Shown here: positions 48,930 to 60,739 of the stretch, in pieces | Position numbering within the stretch: position 1 is the first letter of the stretch | Layout of the letters: each line of letters begins with the position of its first letter | From: Glossina fuscipes | Taxonomy: Eukaryota; Arthropoda; Insecta; Diptera; Glossinidae | DNA length: 64,000 nucleotides | Assembly: GCF_014805625.2 (NCBI RefSeq) | Contig: NW_023998414.1 | Location: 21,236,590-21,300,589 of the forward strand | Direction: 5' to 3' | The notes under the pieces: generated by a model | Databases searched by the model: none | Told to the model about the DNA's origin: nothing | Seen by the model: only the letters and a program-made list of their open reading frames with translations | Made by a program: the position numbers and the translations under genes

Positions 48930-51900
48930 TCAGGAGAAGCTCAAAGGTTTTATATCGCTAAGAAGGGATTTTACCGAACAGATCAGTTCACTGTTTCTGC
49001 ATCGTGACTCTAGTGAATCAGGGTAAACGGAACAAATAGTTTGATGCAAATCAGAATAAAACTATAAAGTGAGATTCGAATCAATAAAAATCCAAAGCAG
49101 TTTTTATATAATAAAGGTTTACGTACGCCCAGATTGCGCCAGGTAAGATTGTAAGCCAATCGTATTTCGTCGAGATCTTCTGAGCATATTTCAGAAACTT
49201 GAACGAATGTGGCTTGTTCAGGTGTTATATGCACTTCTAGTCTGTTCAGAGTATTATCCGCTACATGATTATATTCTAAAATGATGTCACGTCGTCTTGA
49301 TATACGATTCCATATGCTATGTTTGAACATAACTTGTGTACAATGCAGAGCCATACAACAATACGTATGCATCTCAGTAGCTAAATGCTTTGGTGAGAAA
49401 TAACCTTTATCTATGTAATAATAGGCTTCCTGATTTGGAAATATGTTAATATGTCTTTCTTTCAAGAGTTTTTGAAATTTTAGGTAATCGTTAATCGGTT
49501 TGTCAATAGTTAGGTACTTTTTTGGATTCTTTATATGTGTCGCGGAAGGCTCGGTCACTTCCCCGCGAATGCCTTCACTGGTTATATACAGTGTACATTC
49601 GACATGTCGAGTTTCCAAAATGAAGATCACTTCGTTTTCGGGACTGCCAAAAGAAAATATGTAAAAAAAAATTTGCCGATAAATTTGATTAAATTTGTTA
49701 ATCAAACAATTAAGATAAACTTACTTGCTTTCACTGGGCCTTAACTCCCAATATTTGAAAGGGAAGTGTTCATAACGATCATAGGCTAAACCGAAAATAC
49801 CTTAAGATATAGGAGAGAATGAGAGAATTATTAGGGCACTGATTATTTTCCGGATGTAATTAGCTATAATATTAACAACGACGCACCTAATCGATCGGTT
49901 TCAATTATGATTTTACGTTCTTCTTCAATGTATTGCGAGCTTCTAATATGCCGAGTGGTCCAATGTTCATATTTGATACGTTTAGCCTTAAGGTCGCGTT
50001 CACTACCATCGCATGTGCTTTCTGTACTAGTTTCTCCCTTAAGAACCGTAGGTCGTCTATTAAATGAACTCGAAGATCCACGTAACTCCGAACGTCGTTT
50101 AGTTACTCGTTTTATATGTGATACAGATATCGGTTTTATTGTTGGCTTTTGCATTTCGTGCTTTTTGCTCCATTTTTTCGCAACATCAAATTTTGCTTGG
50201 AATTCGGGCAAGTCAAGTATATCGCGAAAGCTAGGTTCGTACCTTTGTTTAATCAATTTCAATGTGTTAATCAACTGATAGAAGGTTGTTGGTGCAGATG
50301 ATGGAGTTGGTGAAAAATTGTCCAGAATGCTTAAGAAATGCAAGGATTCTGCTTCCTCAAAAATTGTAAACAATCGCTCCGGATTGTTTTGTTGCGCGGC
50401 ATCATAGTTAAAATGATGAAATAAGGCTTTGTTAAGTGAGCTGACCCATTTACGTAGCATTACCGGGGCAGCGACACGAGTGCTTTTTTCTTTTCGCTTT
50501 CCTTGCTCGTCTTCCTGAATCTCTTTGTTAAATTTGAATGAAGATATCATTTGGGGAACACAAAATTTCTCTATTTTACGCAGTTCTTCTAAGCTCATGA
50601 GCCTGTTTAATGGAAAATCCTTTACATAACACCCATCAGCAATTCCTGGTTTACCAGGTACTATTGTTGATTGTTCGGCCATATTTGCCTGATCTTCTGC
50701 AATATTATCTAAATGCGAAATTTCAAGGTCGCTTGTCTTACTTCCAAGTCTTTCAAATTTTTGTTCAACACGTACAGGTCTCTCAGTAACTTCATATTGG
50801 CACACAATTGGCTCGCTCCAATAGCAAAGGTACTCGGGTATTTCAATTACCAATACAAAAAAAGGATTTTCGGCATCAATTTTTTCCCTTAACGCCTCAA
50901 GGTTAGGATTTAGAATGTTTGTGCCGCTTTGTCTTGCTTCCAGCATACTTTGATTTCGAGAACGATGTGTATTAGTTGAATATTTGCGCATCCGTGCATC
51001 CCCGTCAACAACGAGATTTCTATTATTCAAATGCCAAACCATATTGTAATTCCCGAAGTCAGTAACTGCGGGCGTTTGAATGCAATTTAATTCATAAATA
51101 CCGCCCAAAATTACGAATTTCTTAAGGTTAATCTAAAATCGCAAAACTGTTACAAGAGCAATTTGCGGTGAGTAAGACTTCATTGAAACATTTACCTCGT
51201 CATCAGTTAGATGAATGACTTGAGCGCTATGAATATTATCCATAAAAGTTTTATGGTCCCTACTTTCCTTTTGAAGAAATTTCTGGAAAATATCCGGATA
51301 CTCATCGTCGTCAATTTTTTGCGGCGCCTTAGGCATTTTTATACCTTTTGGTATTTTCTGCTTTTTATTGTTTTTTCCATTTTCACTTTTCTTTTGATTT
51401 TGCGCTTGTAGAAATTCTTCTTCCTTTTTTTTATATTCCTCATAGTTTCTTACAAGCTGTTTCCGAACTTCCTGCTGAATTTCATTTTGCAAATCGAATT
51501 CCTTTAGCAAGCATTCTGACAATTCTTAAAACGAGATGATGATGACGATGATTATGAGTTTAAACATAGTTAAAGCATTATTTATGATCAATCTGTATCT
51601 ATATACTTAGGCTCTTAGTATATAGCGAATTGCTTTGTTAAGCGAAAAAATTTCATTTTACCACTTTGAACGAATGTGTGCAAAGTGCTTTCCTAACTAT
51701 ATTGGGGAATAGATGTGTAAAAACGACACGCCCTTATATTAAGCTTTAGATTTTTAAAACAAAAACTGCTGATCACAGGTCATTTTTCTTTGAACTTTCA
51801 TTGTACCTTCGGAAGAAGCTGTGCGAAGTTTCATATCAACGTTTACGGCAATTTTTCTTTTGTTCTCACCTCTCGCGTACATCTTCACTGATAGCTCACT

Positions 51901-53600
51901 GATACCGAAGGCTCCATTCGCAACCGATTTGACCTCCCCACAAAGTGGGCGCACAAGAAGAACCTAACCATCTTTTCTAAATATATAAAATCATGTAAAG
52001 GTGATATATATACGCCATTGGCGCTGCTATCATCTGCTAATAATCAAAATACTTAAAATTCTGATTTATTATATTTGGGAGATAATGGAAGGTAAAGAGT
52101 CAATTTCATGATTTCTAAAGTAAATATGGAGGGATGCCAAATTGAAAAAAAAAAAAAAAAAGCATAAAAAAAATTTCTGCTTTAAGATGTGAATTAAACT
52201 GACCTTTCATGCAACTAGAAAGAGTTTCTGTTGATTTCTGATAATGCGGCTCAAAGTATTTTATTCTTTCGCTAACATGATCGAAATTCGTATGAACTGC
52301 TTGTATAGTCAATCCCTCGCGCAACATTGAATATGGTATATGAAGAATTAAATTCAATTTACGAAAATCGACTAACAAACGTGGTTCACTGTAATAAAGT
52401 TTTTTAAGAAGAGAGAAAGCCAGGAAGAGAAAAAATAATTAACGAAATTTGTTATAACGTATGAGAGAGTTTAATTTACGGTGTATGTGTCCAACGTATT
52501 GGAACATTTTTTAGGCCCCATATTTGCATTTCAAAGTTACTCGATACGAAGGCATGCTCCCAAGTCAAAGGATCCAGTGATCTGTAAAATTTGAAAAGCA
52601 GAAGTTAAAGGGAAAAAAAGAAATTATTCGATAAGTAAATAAAATCGCTGTAAACGAGATTTATAAATTTTCACATTTAATACACGTCCGTCCGGGTGTT
52701 AATATAATAATTGTGACAAGCGTAAAAGTCAATTTGATTCTTTAAACCTGATAAGAAGGCGTTAATACTTAATATTCAAAAGAAAAAAATAAAGAAATAA
52801 ATAAACTTGAGAACTTATTCAGATTAGATTACTGACATTACCATATTGAATAAATAAAATGCGGGAAATTTTCATTTGAAATGATGTCATGACTCACGTC
52901 TTATTGTAGAATCCCGCACTTAAGACTCGATAGGTGTAACGATTTAATAATGCCCGGATTTCGTTTTGCAATTCTTCTTTCAGCACTTCAATTTGATCTA
53001 AAGCCACTTTTGTGGCTTTGTTCCTTTCCTTATCATCTTTGAAAAAGTATTCGATCCTTCGTAACATCTCCAAATAAGTATCAATTGTTTGTACATATTG
53101 CGGTTCAAACTCGTTTTCAGCTGTTGCCAACAATTTTTTTTTCGTCATATTGTTGCAAAATATGTCTTGCGACAAAAGACTGTGCTCATCAGCTAATAGC
53201 AACCAATTACGAGTCAATTCTACATTGATTTGTTCGAATAATCGGAATTGAGCCATTTTCGCACGGACATCCGCCGGGATATTCGGTTTCGGCATTGAAT
53301 CACAATTTGCATACGCGTTCCATTTATCCAGCAGCTGTTGTTTTTCTCTCTGCCGCTCCACAAATGTTGCAGCTTCTATAAAAGGGAATATGGATTGAAT
53401 GGGTAGAAAGAAATGTTTAGCTTCTATTTACCATTTATAAAATGGATACAAGTCTTTAGATCCGTTATACGATGAGATTGTCTCAACTCTTGTTCCTTTT
53501 TTTTCTCTGATGATATAATAACGAACTGTTCGATTTCTCCTTGAACAGGGCTCCCTTTTTTGCGAATGATCTTCGACTTGCGTTTGCGACCGTTCGCCAT
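48930..53600 (-). CDS. Dnai7-like: Axonemal dynein intermediate chain 7-like (IC97/CASC1 family)
   Basis: Nine exons join in phase on the minus strand: 53600-53432, 53375-52898, 52581-52480, 52388-52204, 51524-51196, 51132-49887, 49800-49725, 49643-49127 and 49061-48930. They give 3,234 nt and 1,077 residues. Every intron is GT-AG, and six of the eight are under 100 nt (56, 91, 63, 86, 81, 65); the others are 316 and 679 nt. The ATG has an in-frame TAA five codons upstream. IC97/CASC1 is a component of the axonemal inner dynein arm I1/f and associates with tubulin. Evidence for the family: a basic, charged N terminus, then 'WNAYANCDSMPKPNIP' (residues about 72-87, the W-x-Y-x-x-CD-x-P-P motif), 'IWGLKNVP' (about 235-242) and 'IQAVHTNFDHVSER' (about 278-291, the R-x-L-x-T-x-YDHLS motif). 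A Lys/Glu-rich segment follows (310-400), then 'LGGIYELNCIQTP' (about 429), 'YEHFPFKYWELRP' (about 848-860) and 'IRLAYNLTWRNLG' near 1,034. It is longer than vertebrate DNAI7 (about 700 residues). In flies it would act in sperm flagella and chordotonal neuron cilia (inferred). No frameshift or internal stop is seen. Confidence 0.88.
51754..51954 (-). other. Open frame inside dynein intron 4, unassigned
   Basis: The 679-nt intron 4 (51525-52203) contains a 66-codon minus-strand frame with more even base composition than the rest of the intron. It has no splice partner in phase with exons 4 and 5 that is needed, since those join directly. I recognise no family. It may be a relic mobile element that explains why this intron is long. 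Confidence 0.3.
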
Positions 53601-53880
53601 AGTCTTGCTCTTCTTTTATTTACTGATTTTTTTTCGCGATCCTTGTCCGATTTAAGTTTTAATTACCTTCCCTTGAAAAAATTATCTGGTAAATATCGCG
53701 CGTTTATTGTCAAAATCGATCAATACTTTTTACGTATAATCATAAATAATTGCACTGCAGACCAAAATATTTTATTACAAATATTACGCAAAAAGAAAAA
53801 GCGCGCGATTGTAAAAATTGTAAAAAAATACAAAAAAAAAAAATTAAATACGTAAAAAACCAACGTTCACGGCAACAAGA
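53601..53880 (-). promoter_or_regulatory. Putative dynein gene promoter with X-box-like site
   Basis: At 53865-53876, about 265 bp upstream of the ATG, lies GTTCACGGCAAC. Its right half GGCAAC equals the RFX X-box half-site and its left half is imperfect. RFX factors control many axonemal dynein genes in flies. The plus-strand frame at 53541-53855 overlaps exon 1 and this region and has no independent support. The transcription start was not located. Confidence 0.3.
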
Positions 53881-54975
53881 TATCTAGAAGATTGATTAAA
53901 AAATTTTCAATTGCTTTATGTCGTTTTCATATCATGCTAACTAGATTTTATTCGATATTAGAAAAAATTGCACAGTGAAATCATCCACATAAGTAGACTG
54001 ATAGGGAAGAATTGCGACAACCAAGTTAGTGTTCGTGGGTTCATAACTCAGGGGCGTTAGAATTTACTTTACTCTCAAGTATAGTCAGTGCGCTGTCGGT
54101 AAAGGCATAGCAGTTACCGATTGATCGCACAGGAACTAGCCTGCGGCCGTAACGTCTTGTTCTTCACATAAGGGACATGTCCTGAGTGATTTGTTCATTC
54201 TAACAAAGAAAAATAAAATCTATCTTTCTAAGGAGCATTAGATTGCCGTTCCGTTATTTCTGAATTGTTTGCCGATACATAAGACGGATTAGTGTCCATC
54301 AGTATTATCTAGGAATTTGTTACCTGTTGCAAGTTGTAATCTTGCAAGAGATATTAGAGTCTAACATTAGCTATGGAACTAATAGCCGTTAGAAATTTGA
54401 ATAAGATAACATTTACGGCATGTGCATCTGCTGGTGGAAAATACTATTAAAGCAATTGGTGCGTTAAGCGAATTCGCGAATCTTTCGATTTCACATTATT
54501 ATAGGTAGGTAGTAGGGCGTAATTAGATAAGCATACACAGAAGACGCATGAATAATTTGCTTTCAAGTTTAATTAATTGCTTATCTCTACCTGTATCAGT
54601 CAAGGAATGACAAACCGTTCGAAATAATATTGCGGATCGTACTTGGGAATTTCAAAAATTTAACGATAAACGGTAACCATTTCTTTAGTAAAGTGAATTT
54701 AAGGATGCTTTGTTTAACAATCATAGCCTAAAATCTATTTACGTAGTCTTGTGAACTTAACTCGGTAGGCGTGAACAGAAAGAAGTTTTGAAACAAAGCT
54801 TTTACCTACAACTACAACATGATCATCGGGTAGGCTTGAACAACTCAAACCTAACATTTTTTCATTTTACAGTTTTTTTGTTTCAAACATCAATAAATCC
54901 AGTTGAGCAAACGAGCTTAACTCGTTTGTGCTTTACACCTATAAATTCTTTTTCACAAAAAAGGATAACTTGTAC
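53881..54975. other. Non-coding stretch upstream of the dynein gene
   Basis: No coding frame is recognised. The sequence is slightly less AT-rich than average between 54020 and 54180, with no known repeat identified. Confidence 0.4.

Positions 54976-55003
<28 letters not shown>
54976..55003. repeat. Poly-A tract, about 28 bases
   Basis: The longest mononucleotide run in the window. No retrotransposed sequence is recognisable directly upstream, so it is not assigned to an element. Confidence 0.85.
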
Positions 55004-55008
<5 letters not shown>

Positions 55009-55470
55009 AATAAATTTGAAAAAATTTATTTCGAAACACAAACGTTTAAGAAGATGAAAAGATAACGCGGGGAAACTTCTAATGAATATTCTAGTAAAGT
55101 CCTTATATTTTATACTAATAAATAACTCTTCATAATATCAATAAAGTTTTAAAATTCAGTCAGGTTGCTTGGATAATATTTTGCAAACTAATTTAATTAA
55201 AGTTATTGCATTACAACAAGTACATGCCAGAGTTAGCATAGTGTGTGCGAGTTAACAGAAGGAAAGAAAGTATGTTAGTTTAAAACAATTTTAAAAACAA
55301 ATTAGATCGTGTAGTGAATGTATAAAAAACTATTAAAACTTTATCGCGTACACGTGTTGCTGATATCTAAAGACAATTTAAAAAAATTTTTATTATATGT
55401 ACGTGTATTTGGAAAGCAATGCAAGCATTGTTCCCTTTGAAGTAAACGTATATTTGAAAAAGGTGAGAAA
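55004..55470. other. Non-coding stretch, no gene seen
   Basis: AT-rich, without identified content. Confidence 0.4.
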
Positions 55471-55475
55471 ATTGT

Positions 55476-56370
55476 ATTCAGTCGTGACCGAATCTTTTAT
55501 ACCCGTCACTTCTTATCCTAGAACCGATCAAAAGAAAGAGGAAAAGAACTAAATTTCCCGACTCTGGTGTAGTGAATGAGCGCGACTGATTTTTCCTATT
55601 TTCACAGATTAAAAGTGCGAGTTTATATGATGTCTGTGCTGTACTTTATGAGTAATAAGTAAAAAACGCGGAAAGCAAAAATGTTCACAATTTTTGTTAC
55701 ATACGCAAAGTTTTGTTCATTTTAAAATTCTTTTGCAAGTTTGTTCGCGATATCTGCGCATGTTTAGCACAGATACTACACAGTTGGACAGAGGGACATG
55801 TTTAGGTGCACACTGAATCCGAAATTGTCCAAGAATTTATGTATTTTATAGGATTTCTGGAGCTTCCTTCTGTGCGCTGTAAAGCTTTTGGGGAAAAAAA
55901 TGAATTTATAACATAGTACATAATTGACCAGGCGTGGTCGATTTTATCTTTTTTTGTACAGGTACTACAGCTTCGCCAACAGAACATACGTTAACATTTT
56001 TGTAGATTTATCTGCTGTAGTCCACGTGAAATGAGGATAAGACCAATCTGTTATTTCTTTTGCAAAACAGAGATGTTCGCGATTTATGTAGCACTGTAGG
56101 CGTGTCATGTGTGTCATGTTCAATGTTTGCGCAAAATTTGAAATTTATAGTTTCATTTTTGCGGCCAGAGGAGAACGTTAAAAACAGACATTGTAAAGAT
56201 GGACAGACAGACCAACTGATGGACATGTTCAAATTAATACAGAATTTGATGTTGGTCACGAATATATATTCTTTATGGAATCTATGAGGCTCCCTTTTAG
56301 GCGTTGCGAACGTTTTGACAAAACAAATACACCACTCCATAATCCAATCCTGCCGTATCGGGTATAAAAA
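55476..56370 (+). repeat. Family A dispersed repeat, full-length copy
   Basis: The left end is 'attcagtcgtgaccgaat' (55476-55493) followed by 'cttttatacccgtc'. The right end is 'gtatcgggtataaaaaga' (56356-56373). The two-halves layout seen at 39531-40455 is repeated: 'gtgaatgagcgcgactgattt' (55573) and 'ccaggcgtggtcgatttta' (55930), each followed by 'gatgttcgc' or 'atgttcaca' blocks and GGACAGA blocks (55786, 56200). The frames at 55802-56340 fall inside it. No autonomous protein is encoded. Confidence 0.65.
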
Positions 56371-57193
56371 GAAGACCGATAACGACGACTGTATTGATTT
56401 TTATGAACTCCTTTCGCTCTTCAACTTACATGCAAATGGATAAATTACGTTTGTGGTGGCTGTAAAGAGAATTTCCTTACCAACTGAAGCAATTCTGATT
56501 TTTCTCTTCAAAAATTTTGAATTGTCTTAAAAGGTTTTAGGTGGATTTTGAAATTTTAAATTAACGATTTTTTTTTTTTTCTTTGTCTCATTATACAACA
56601 TGTCAAGAATACTTTTTCACGGTTTCAACTCTAGAAGAGAGAGAGAGCTTTTGCCACTACGTCAGACGTGAAGTTCGTTGTTCGCAAAATTTATTTTTGA
56701 AGCCGGTGGAGACGATTTCCTTCTTCTAGAGTGATAATGCATTATCAAATGACAACATTTTTATTTTTGATTGACCAAAACTTATCTTACAAAGCATTAC
56801 ATAGTGGAAGTTTTAACCGAAAACCGCATTTTCCTTTTCGACATAACCCAAACAAAAATTTGAGTTTCAATCATTTTTAAAATCCGTCGTTCACCCACTT
56901 ACTAAAAGAAACAATTTAGTTTAACGATTTCAAATAAAGCTGTCACGAGTTATCACGTCCTTCGCGAAAACGCCTAAAAGTTTCCTTTATTTAATTTTAA
57001 AAAAATTCAGAAACTGAGCTATTTTTTCTTCCAAAACCCATGTAACTCCTTAAGAGATACAACGATCGTCGAACAGTCAGTTATAAGAAATTGACCAAGA
57101 AGACCTAAGGTATAAATCAGTATAAATCAGATTTACTCCTAGCACAGGACACCCTGATTTCTTTATAGCATTCATTCGTACATGATTAAGACA

Positions 57194-57195
<2 letters not shown>
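56371..57195. other. Non-coding stretch, no gene seen
   Basis: AT-rich, with a T-run at 56570-56580 and a small GA run at 56635-56648. No coding feature is seen. Confidence 0.4.

Positions 57196-57242
<47 letters not shown>
57196..57242. repeat. (GA)n microsatellite
   Basis: About 23 uninterrupted GA units. Confidence 0.95.
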
Positions 57243-57244
<2 letters not shown>

Positions 57245-57374
57245 GAAGTTTACAGAAACAGATCTCTTTCTTAGTTATGTTCAGGAAGATTTGTAAGATT
57301 TTGAAAGCTAATCATCTGTTTAGATGGGAAGATTTTCATCCCAAAAACGCTGCGATTAAACAAAATTGTTGTTG

Positions 57375-57740
57375 TACCCTACACCAGTTGTGGCGGAAAT
57401 GCATATTAAGTTTGTATGGATGTATGCAACACACAACCGATTTTGAGATAGACACACCGCTTATTATGCCGATCACCCCTGAATCATTTTTGAATCGATC
57501 CAAGTTTGGATGTCCGTCTATCCAATTTTGCTTTTTTGATTGGTTCAACCTACAGGTCACAATATCTGAAATATTCTGATGTGTGCACCGACATCTCCTT
57601 ACCGAGAGACGAACGCTGTTGAAAATGTTTCGAATCGAGCAGTTTTCGATCACTTTCCACGTCACGGTTTATTTTAGAAAGTAGTCATATAAATGGCGAC
57701 GTTAAGTAAAGTGATGTAGGGTATTTAATGGTGGGCCGCA
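57375..57740 (+). repeat. Family B dispersed repeat, internally shortened copy
   Basis: Left end 'taccctacaccagttgtgg' (57376) and right end 'gatgtagggtatttaatgg' (57713-57731) are inverted relative to each other (ACCCTACACCA versus ACCCTACATCA). Inner blocks match 47340-47640, including 'caacctacaggtcacaat' and 'gaacgctgttgaaaat'. At about 365 bp it is less than half the length of 47330-48180. The frames at 57277-57665 are shadows of it. Confidence 0.6.
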
Positions 57741-58030
57741 GTAAATTTTTTTGTTTTACTTGCCGTTAGTTTCATATAGAAAACTAAATTGACTTAGAAT
57801 CTTTGGTGGCATATATGTTAATGTTACAAGAAGAAGAATAATTCTAGTAAGGAGTGGGTTACTGTTCTTTCAAAAATGCCATTGTGCGGGCTGTCGTTTT
57901 CAAAAAAAGACTAAACCTTTAAAAACCGGGCAATGGTAAGTGCCTTAAATACCTTAAAACACTCTGTTTAATGTAATTATTAATTACTGTTGTATATTTT
58001 TCATTAAATAACTAGTAATTTGTTGCCTTA
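57741..58030. other. Non-coding stretch between two repeats
   Basis: No identified content. Confidence 0.35.
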
Positions 58031-58034
58031 TAAG

Positions 58035-58870
58035 GTTTCATTTTTTTAAGAACTTATCATAGAAAGGCACAGAGATAAGGGGGTCCCAACGCAAATCCCT
58101 TAGGGCAAACAACAAGAGTTCCTTTTGAATGATTTCAATTGAATCTGCATGACGCCTACTAGAAGGAGACAGCACAACAGAGGCATACTCAAGTATTAGT
58201 CTAACTAAGCATGTATAGCCTTTTTATAGCGTAAGCTTAAATAAATGGGGCACTAATTGGTCGTCTTGAGGTAAGCCAGACTTCATAGGAAATTCATCCG
58301 AGGTAATAAAGTTAAACAGAACCCTAAATAATGTATTATGCAGATAAGAGTTTATCTATCAGACTAAGTACAAAGCGAGGCCAGAGACCTGGAGTTTGAA
58401 GATCAGTAAGTTATTGTTAACTAAGTCAAACGCTTTACTAAAATCATTATATACGACGTCCGTGCGAGGATCACTAGAAAATGCCTTACAAAACTAGTCA
58501 AGTTTATTCTAAGCGATTCGTAATAGTAGATCTGCCTATCAGAAACCCATGCTGGATTGGAGAAATACAAGATTTGATAGCAACACCTAAATGTTGAGTA
58601 ACCATCCGATCAGACAATTTACCTAAGACGCTTGGCAATGCCCCTATAGTTCTCAACGCGATATCTACTTTCACATTTGTGAAGCGGAATAAGCAAGCTA
58701 CTCTTCCAATGCGAAAGGAAAACACCTGATTCGATGGACTGATGAAAAATCTTTCAATTAACATCGCATAACTCGGCAGAGCTTGATTTCAGTATATATG
58801 AGAGAATGCCATCAGACCCAGGCGCACATTTTTATATTTTACGGACTTCAAACCATGTGAAACGCCATTT
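58035..58870 (-). pseudogene. Jockey-like LINE reverse transcriptase, broken
   Basis: On the minus strand the pieces follow a LINE reverse transcriptase in order but in changing frames. 'CAPGSDGILSYILK' (58785-58827) matches the GPDGIP block. 'FTNVKVDIALRTIGALPS' matches the NYRPI region. 'ISPIQHGFLIGRSTITN' (58510-58560) matches the Q-GF-x-RST-TN block. 'TDVVYNDFSKAFDLVNN' (58411-58458) matches the first catalytic D region. 'MKSGLPQDDQLVPHLF' matches SG-PQG-x-LGPLLF. It then jumps to 'LVRLILEYASVVLSP' and 'LFALRDLRWDP', the C-terminal part. The segment that should hold the catalytic Y-x-DD box is deleted. With stops and frameshifts it is inactive. Confidence 0.75.
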
Positions 58871-59547
58871 TCTACAATGGCAAAGTTAGGAATCGAACCG
58901 ATATGTATATACATATATTTTATAACGAACTTTTGCATATACGGGGCAAAACTTGCTAGATTTATAATATCCTGCAGAAGTCAGTTATTTTTTTTTTTTT
59001 TAAGGAGGCTGATTTTTCAAAAATATTGTTCACAATAGAAAAATACATTTACATCGGTTCTTGCAAATTGCTAATGTCCACGCCTGTCCTGATTGCCGTA
59101 ATGATCCGTTTCGCTATTCCTGTTAATTGTTATCGCTTACCATGCATTGTACTTTGCATGGGATAGCTTTTCAACGAACAACGCACCATGTAGCTTTTTA
59201 TTGCGTATTATTATTGCTTTAGGACGATTCCTAAAACGTAATTGCCAAAGAGGTGTGCTGGCAAATGTCTTTTCATTCCATACGCATATACATATGCGCT
59301 TGTATTTAGGTATTTATTCAGCTTAGTCCTGTACGTATTGTTCGTTAATGCAAACGCAGCTTCAACCAGACTACACCAGACTACTGAGTGGTCCTGTTGA
59401 AATTTATTTCGTATTTTTTTTGCATAGGCGTAGAAGTGCAAACAATAATTTATTGCCGTCATACGATTAAATCATTACGCTATGCTCGCAGTACGTTTCA
59501 CTTAAGAAGCAACGTTAAATTGTATGTAATAACGTAACATTCCATCC

Positions 59548-59548
<1 letters not shown>
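58871..59548. other. Non-coding stretch, no gene seen
   Basis: It contains a T-run at 58988-59000. The minus frame at 59211-59462 has no recognisable domain. Confidence 0.35.

Positions 59549-59600
<52 letters not shown>
59549..59600. repeat. Compound (TC)n(AC)n microsatellite
   Basis: About 12 TC units run directly into about 14 AC units. Confidence 0.95.
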
Positions 59601-59603
<3 letters not shown>

Positions 59604-60735
59604 CTTAAGCAATATTAAAAATCAAAGTGATGATCAATCGTTGAATTATTTTTCATTCGTGATCTTTTATGCTCTATAATTAATTCCGTTTTCCATAATA
59701 TGGTTTTGCATAAAATAAACAATACTAGATGCAATATTAGATAGGTATGTAAATATTAAACGTGAATTTTTGCATACTGTGTGTGATAAAAAATATTACA
59801 TTCGAAATATTGCCGATGATTAGCTATACATTTTTGTAGTTGTCCGACAATTTGCCTACCCCACGTCTTTAGCAATGCTCATGCGATGGGGAAAAGCCTT
59901 GAGGTCAAGTTTGTTCTTTCGGGCAAACTTTGTAGTCGAAATTGCAATTTCAAAATATAAACAAACAATAGATATGCGAACGAACACATACAAAGTCGAT
60001 TTCGTTGTTCGTGTGCATTTGCGATATAGTGCATGTTTGTACAAAAAAAAAAAAAAAAGATTCTCATTAAGAAAATATGAACAAAAAAGTTTACAAGAAA
60101 TTCCCTAAGTCCCTGTTTGATATAAAATTGCTTTGAACGCAAACAGGCACGTATCAATTCTATTTTATTAAAACACTTGCAACTGCTATCAATACTACAA
60201 CTAAGAGCGATAATCGCTAATAAAAGCGACATCTAGGCCAGGATGGGCCTTATAGAAGACAAGAAAAACAAATTCCCATAAACGAATAAATGCTGCAAAG
60301 TACAATTTACGATCTATCCCGCGCATGAATCGAGGCTGAATTGTTCATCGTACTAGAGGACGTGCCACACACTAGACTATAGATCATGCAGTTGATCTTA
60401 TGGAAATTTTCTTTCTAATTTTTTCAAGTAACAGAGACCAAAAGATATTAATTCTAGGCTTTATATGATTTGTTGAAAAACATTAAACACCCATTTACTA
60501 TCAAAGTCTAACTAACCGAAACAATTTTTTTCGCTCTTAATTTGTACTCTGAATAAAAAAAAAAAAACACAAATGTATTCGCCATCATTAATATTCAAAT
60601 TAATGTTGGAACTTTGTGTGTGAGCCTTGATATAACTATGTATAATACATAGGTATAATGATAAATAAATAACAGGTGAGGATATTATCTTTTGTGTCAA
60701 GCACAAGTTTTTCATCAAAGAAGCACAAAAAGTAA
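59601..60735. other. Non-coding stretch, no gene seen
   Basis: It has a poly-A run at 60043-60059. Overlapping frames on both strands at 59856-60232 are not convincing. Confidence 0.4.
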
Positions 60736-60739
60736 AAGG

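Noticed and set aside
49010..49126. Read-through C-terminal tail of the exon 8 open frame
   Set aside because: A GT donor at 49126-49125 and an AG acceptor at 49063-49062 remove it in phase. The spliced alternative gives a short intron of normal size and a stop followed by polyadenylation signals.
53541..53855. Plus-strand frame overlapping exon 1 of the dynein gene
   Set aside because: It is antisense to a well-supported exon and ends in a lysine run from A-rich sequence.
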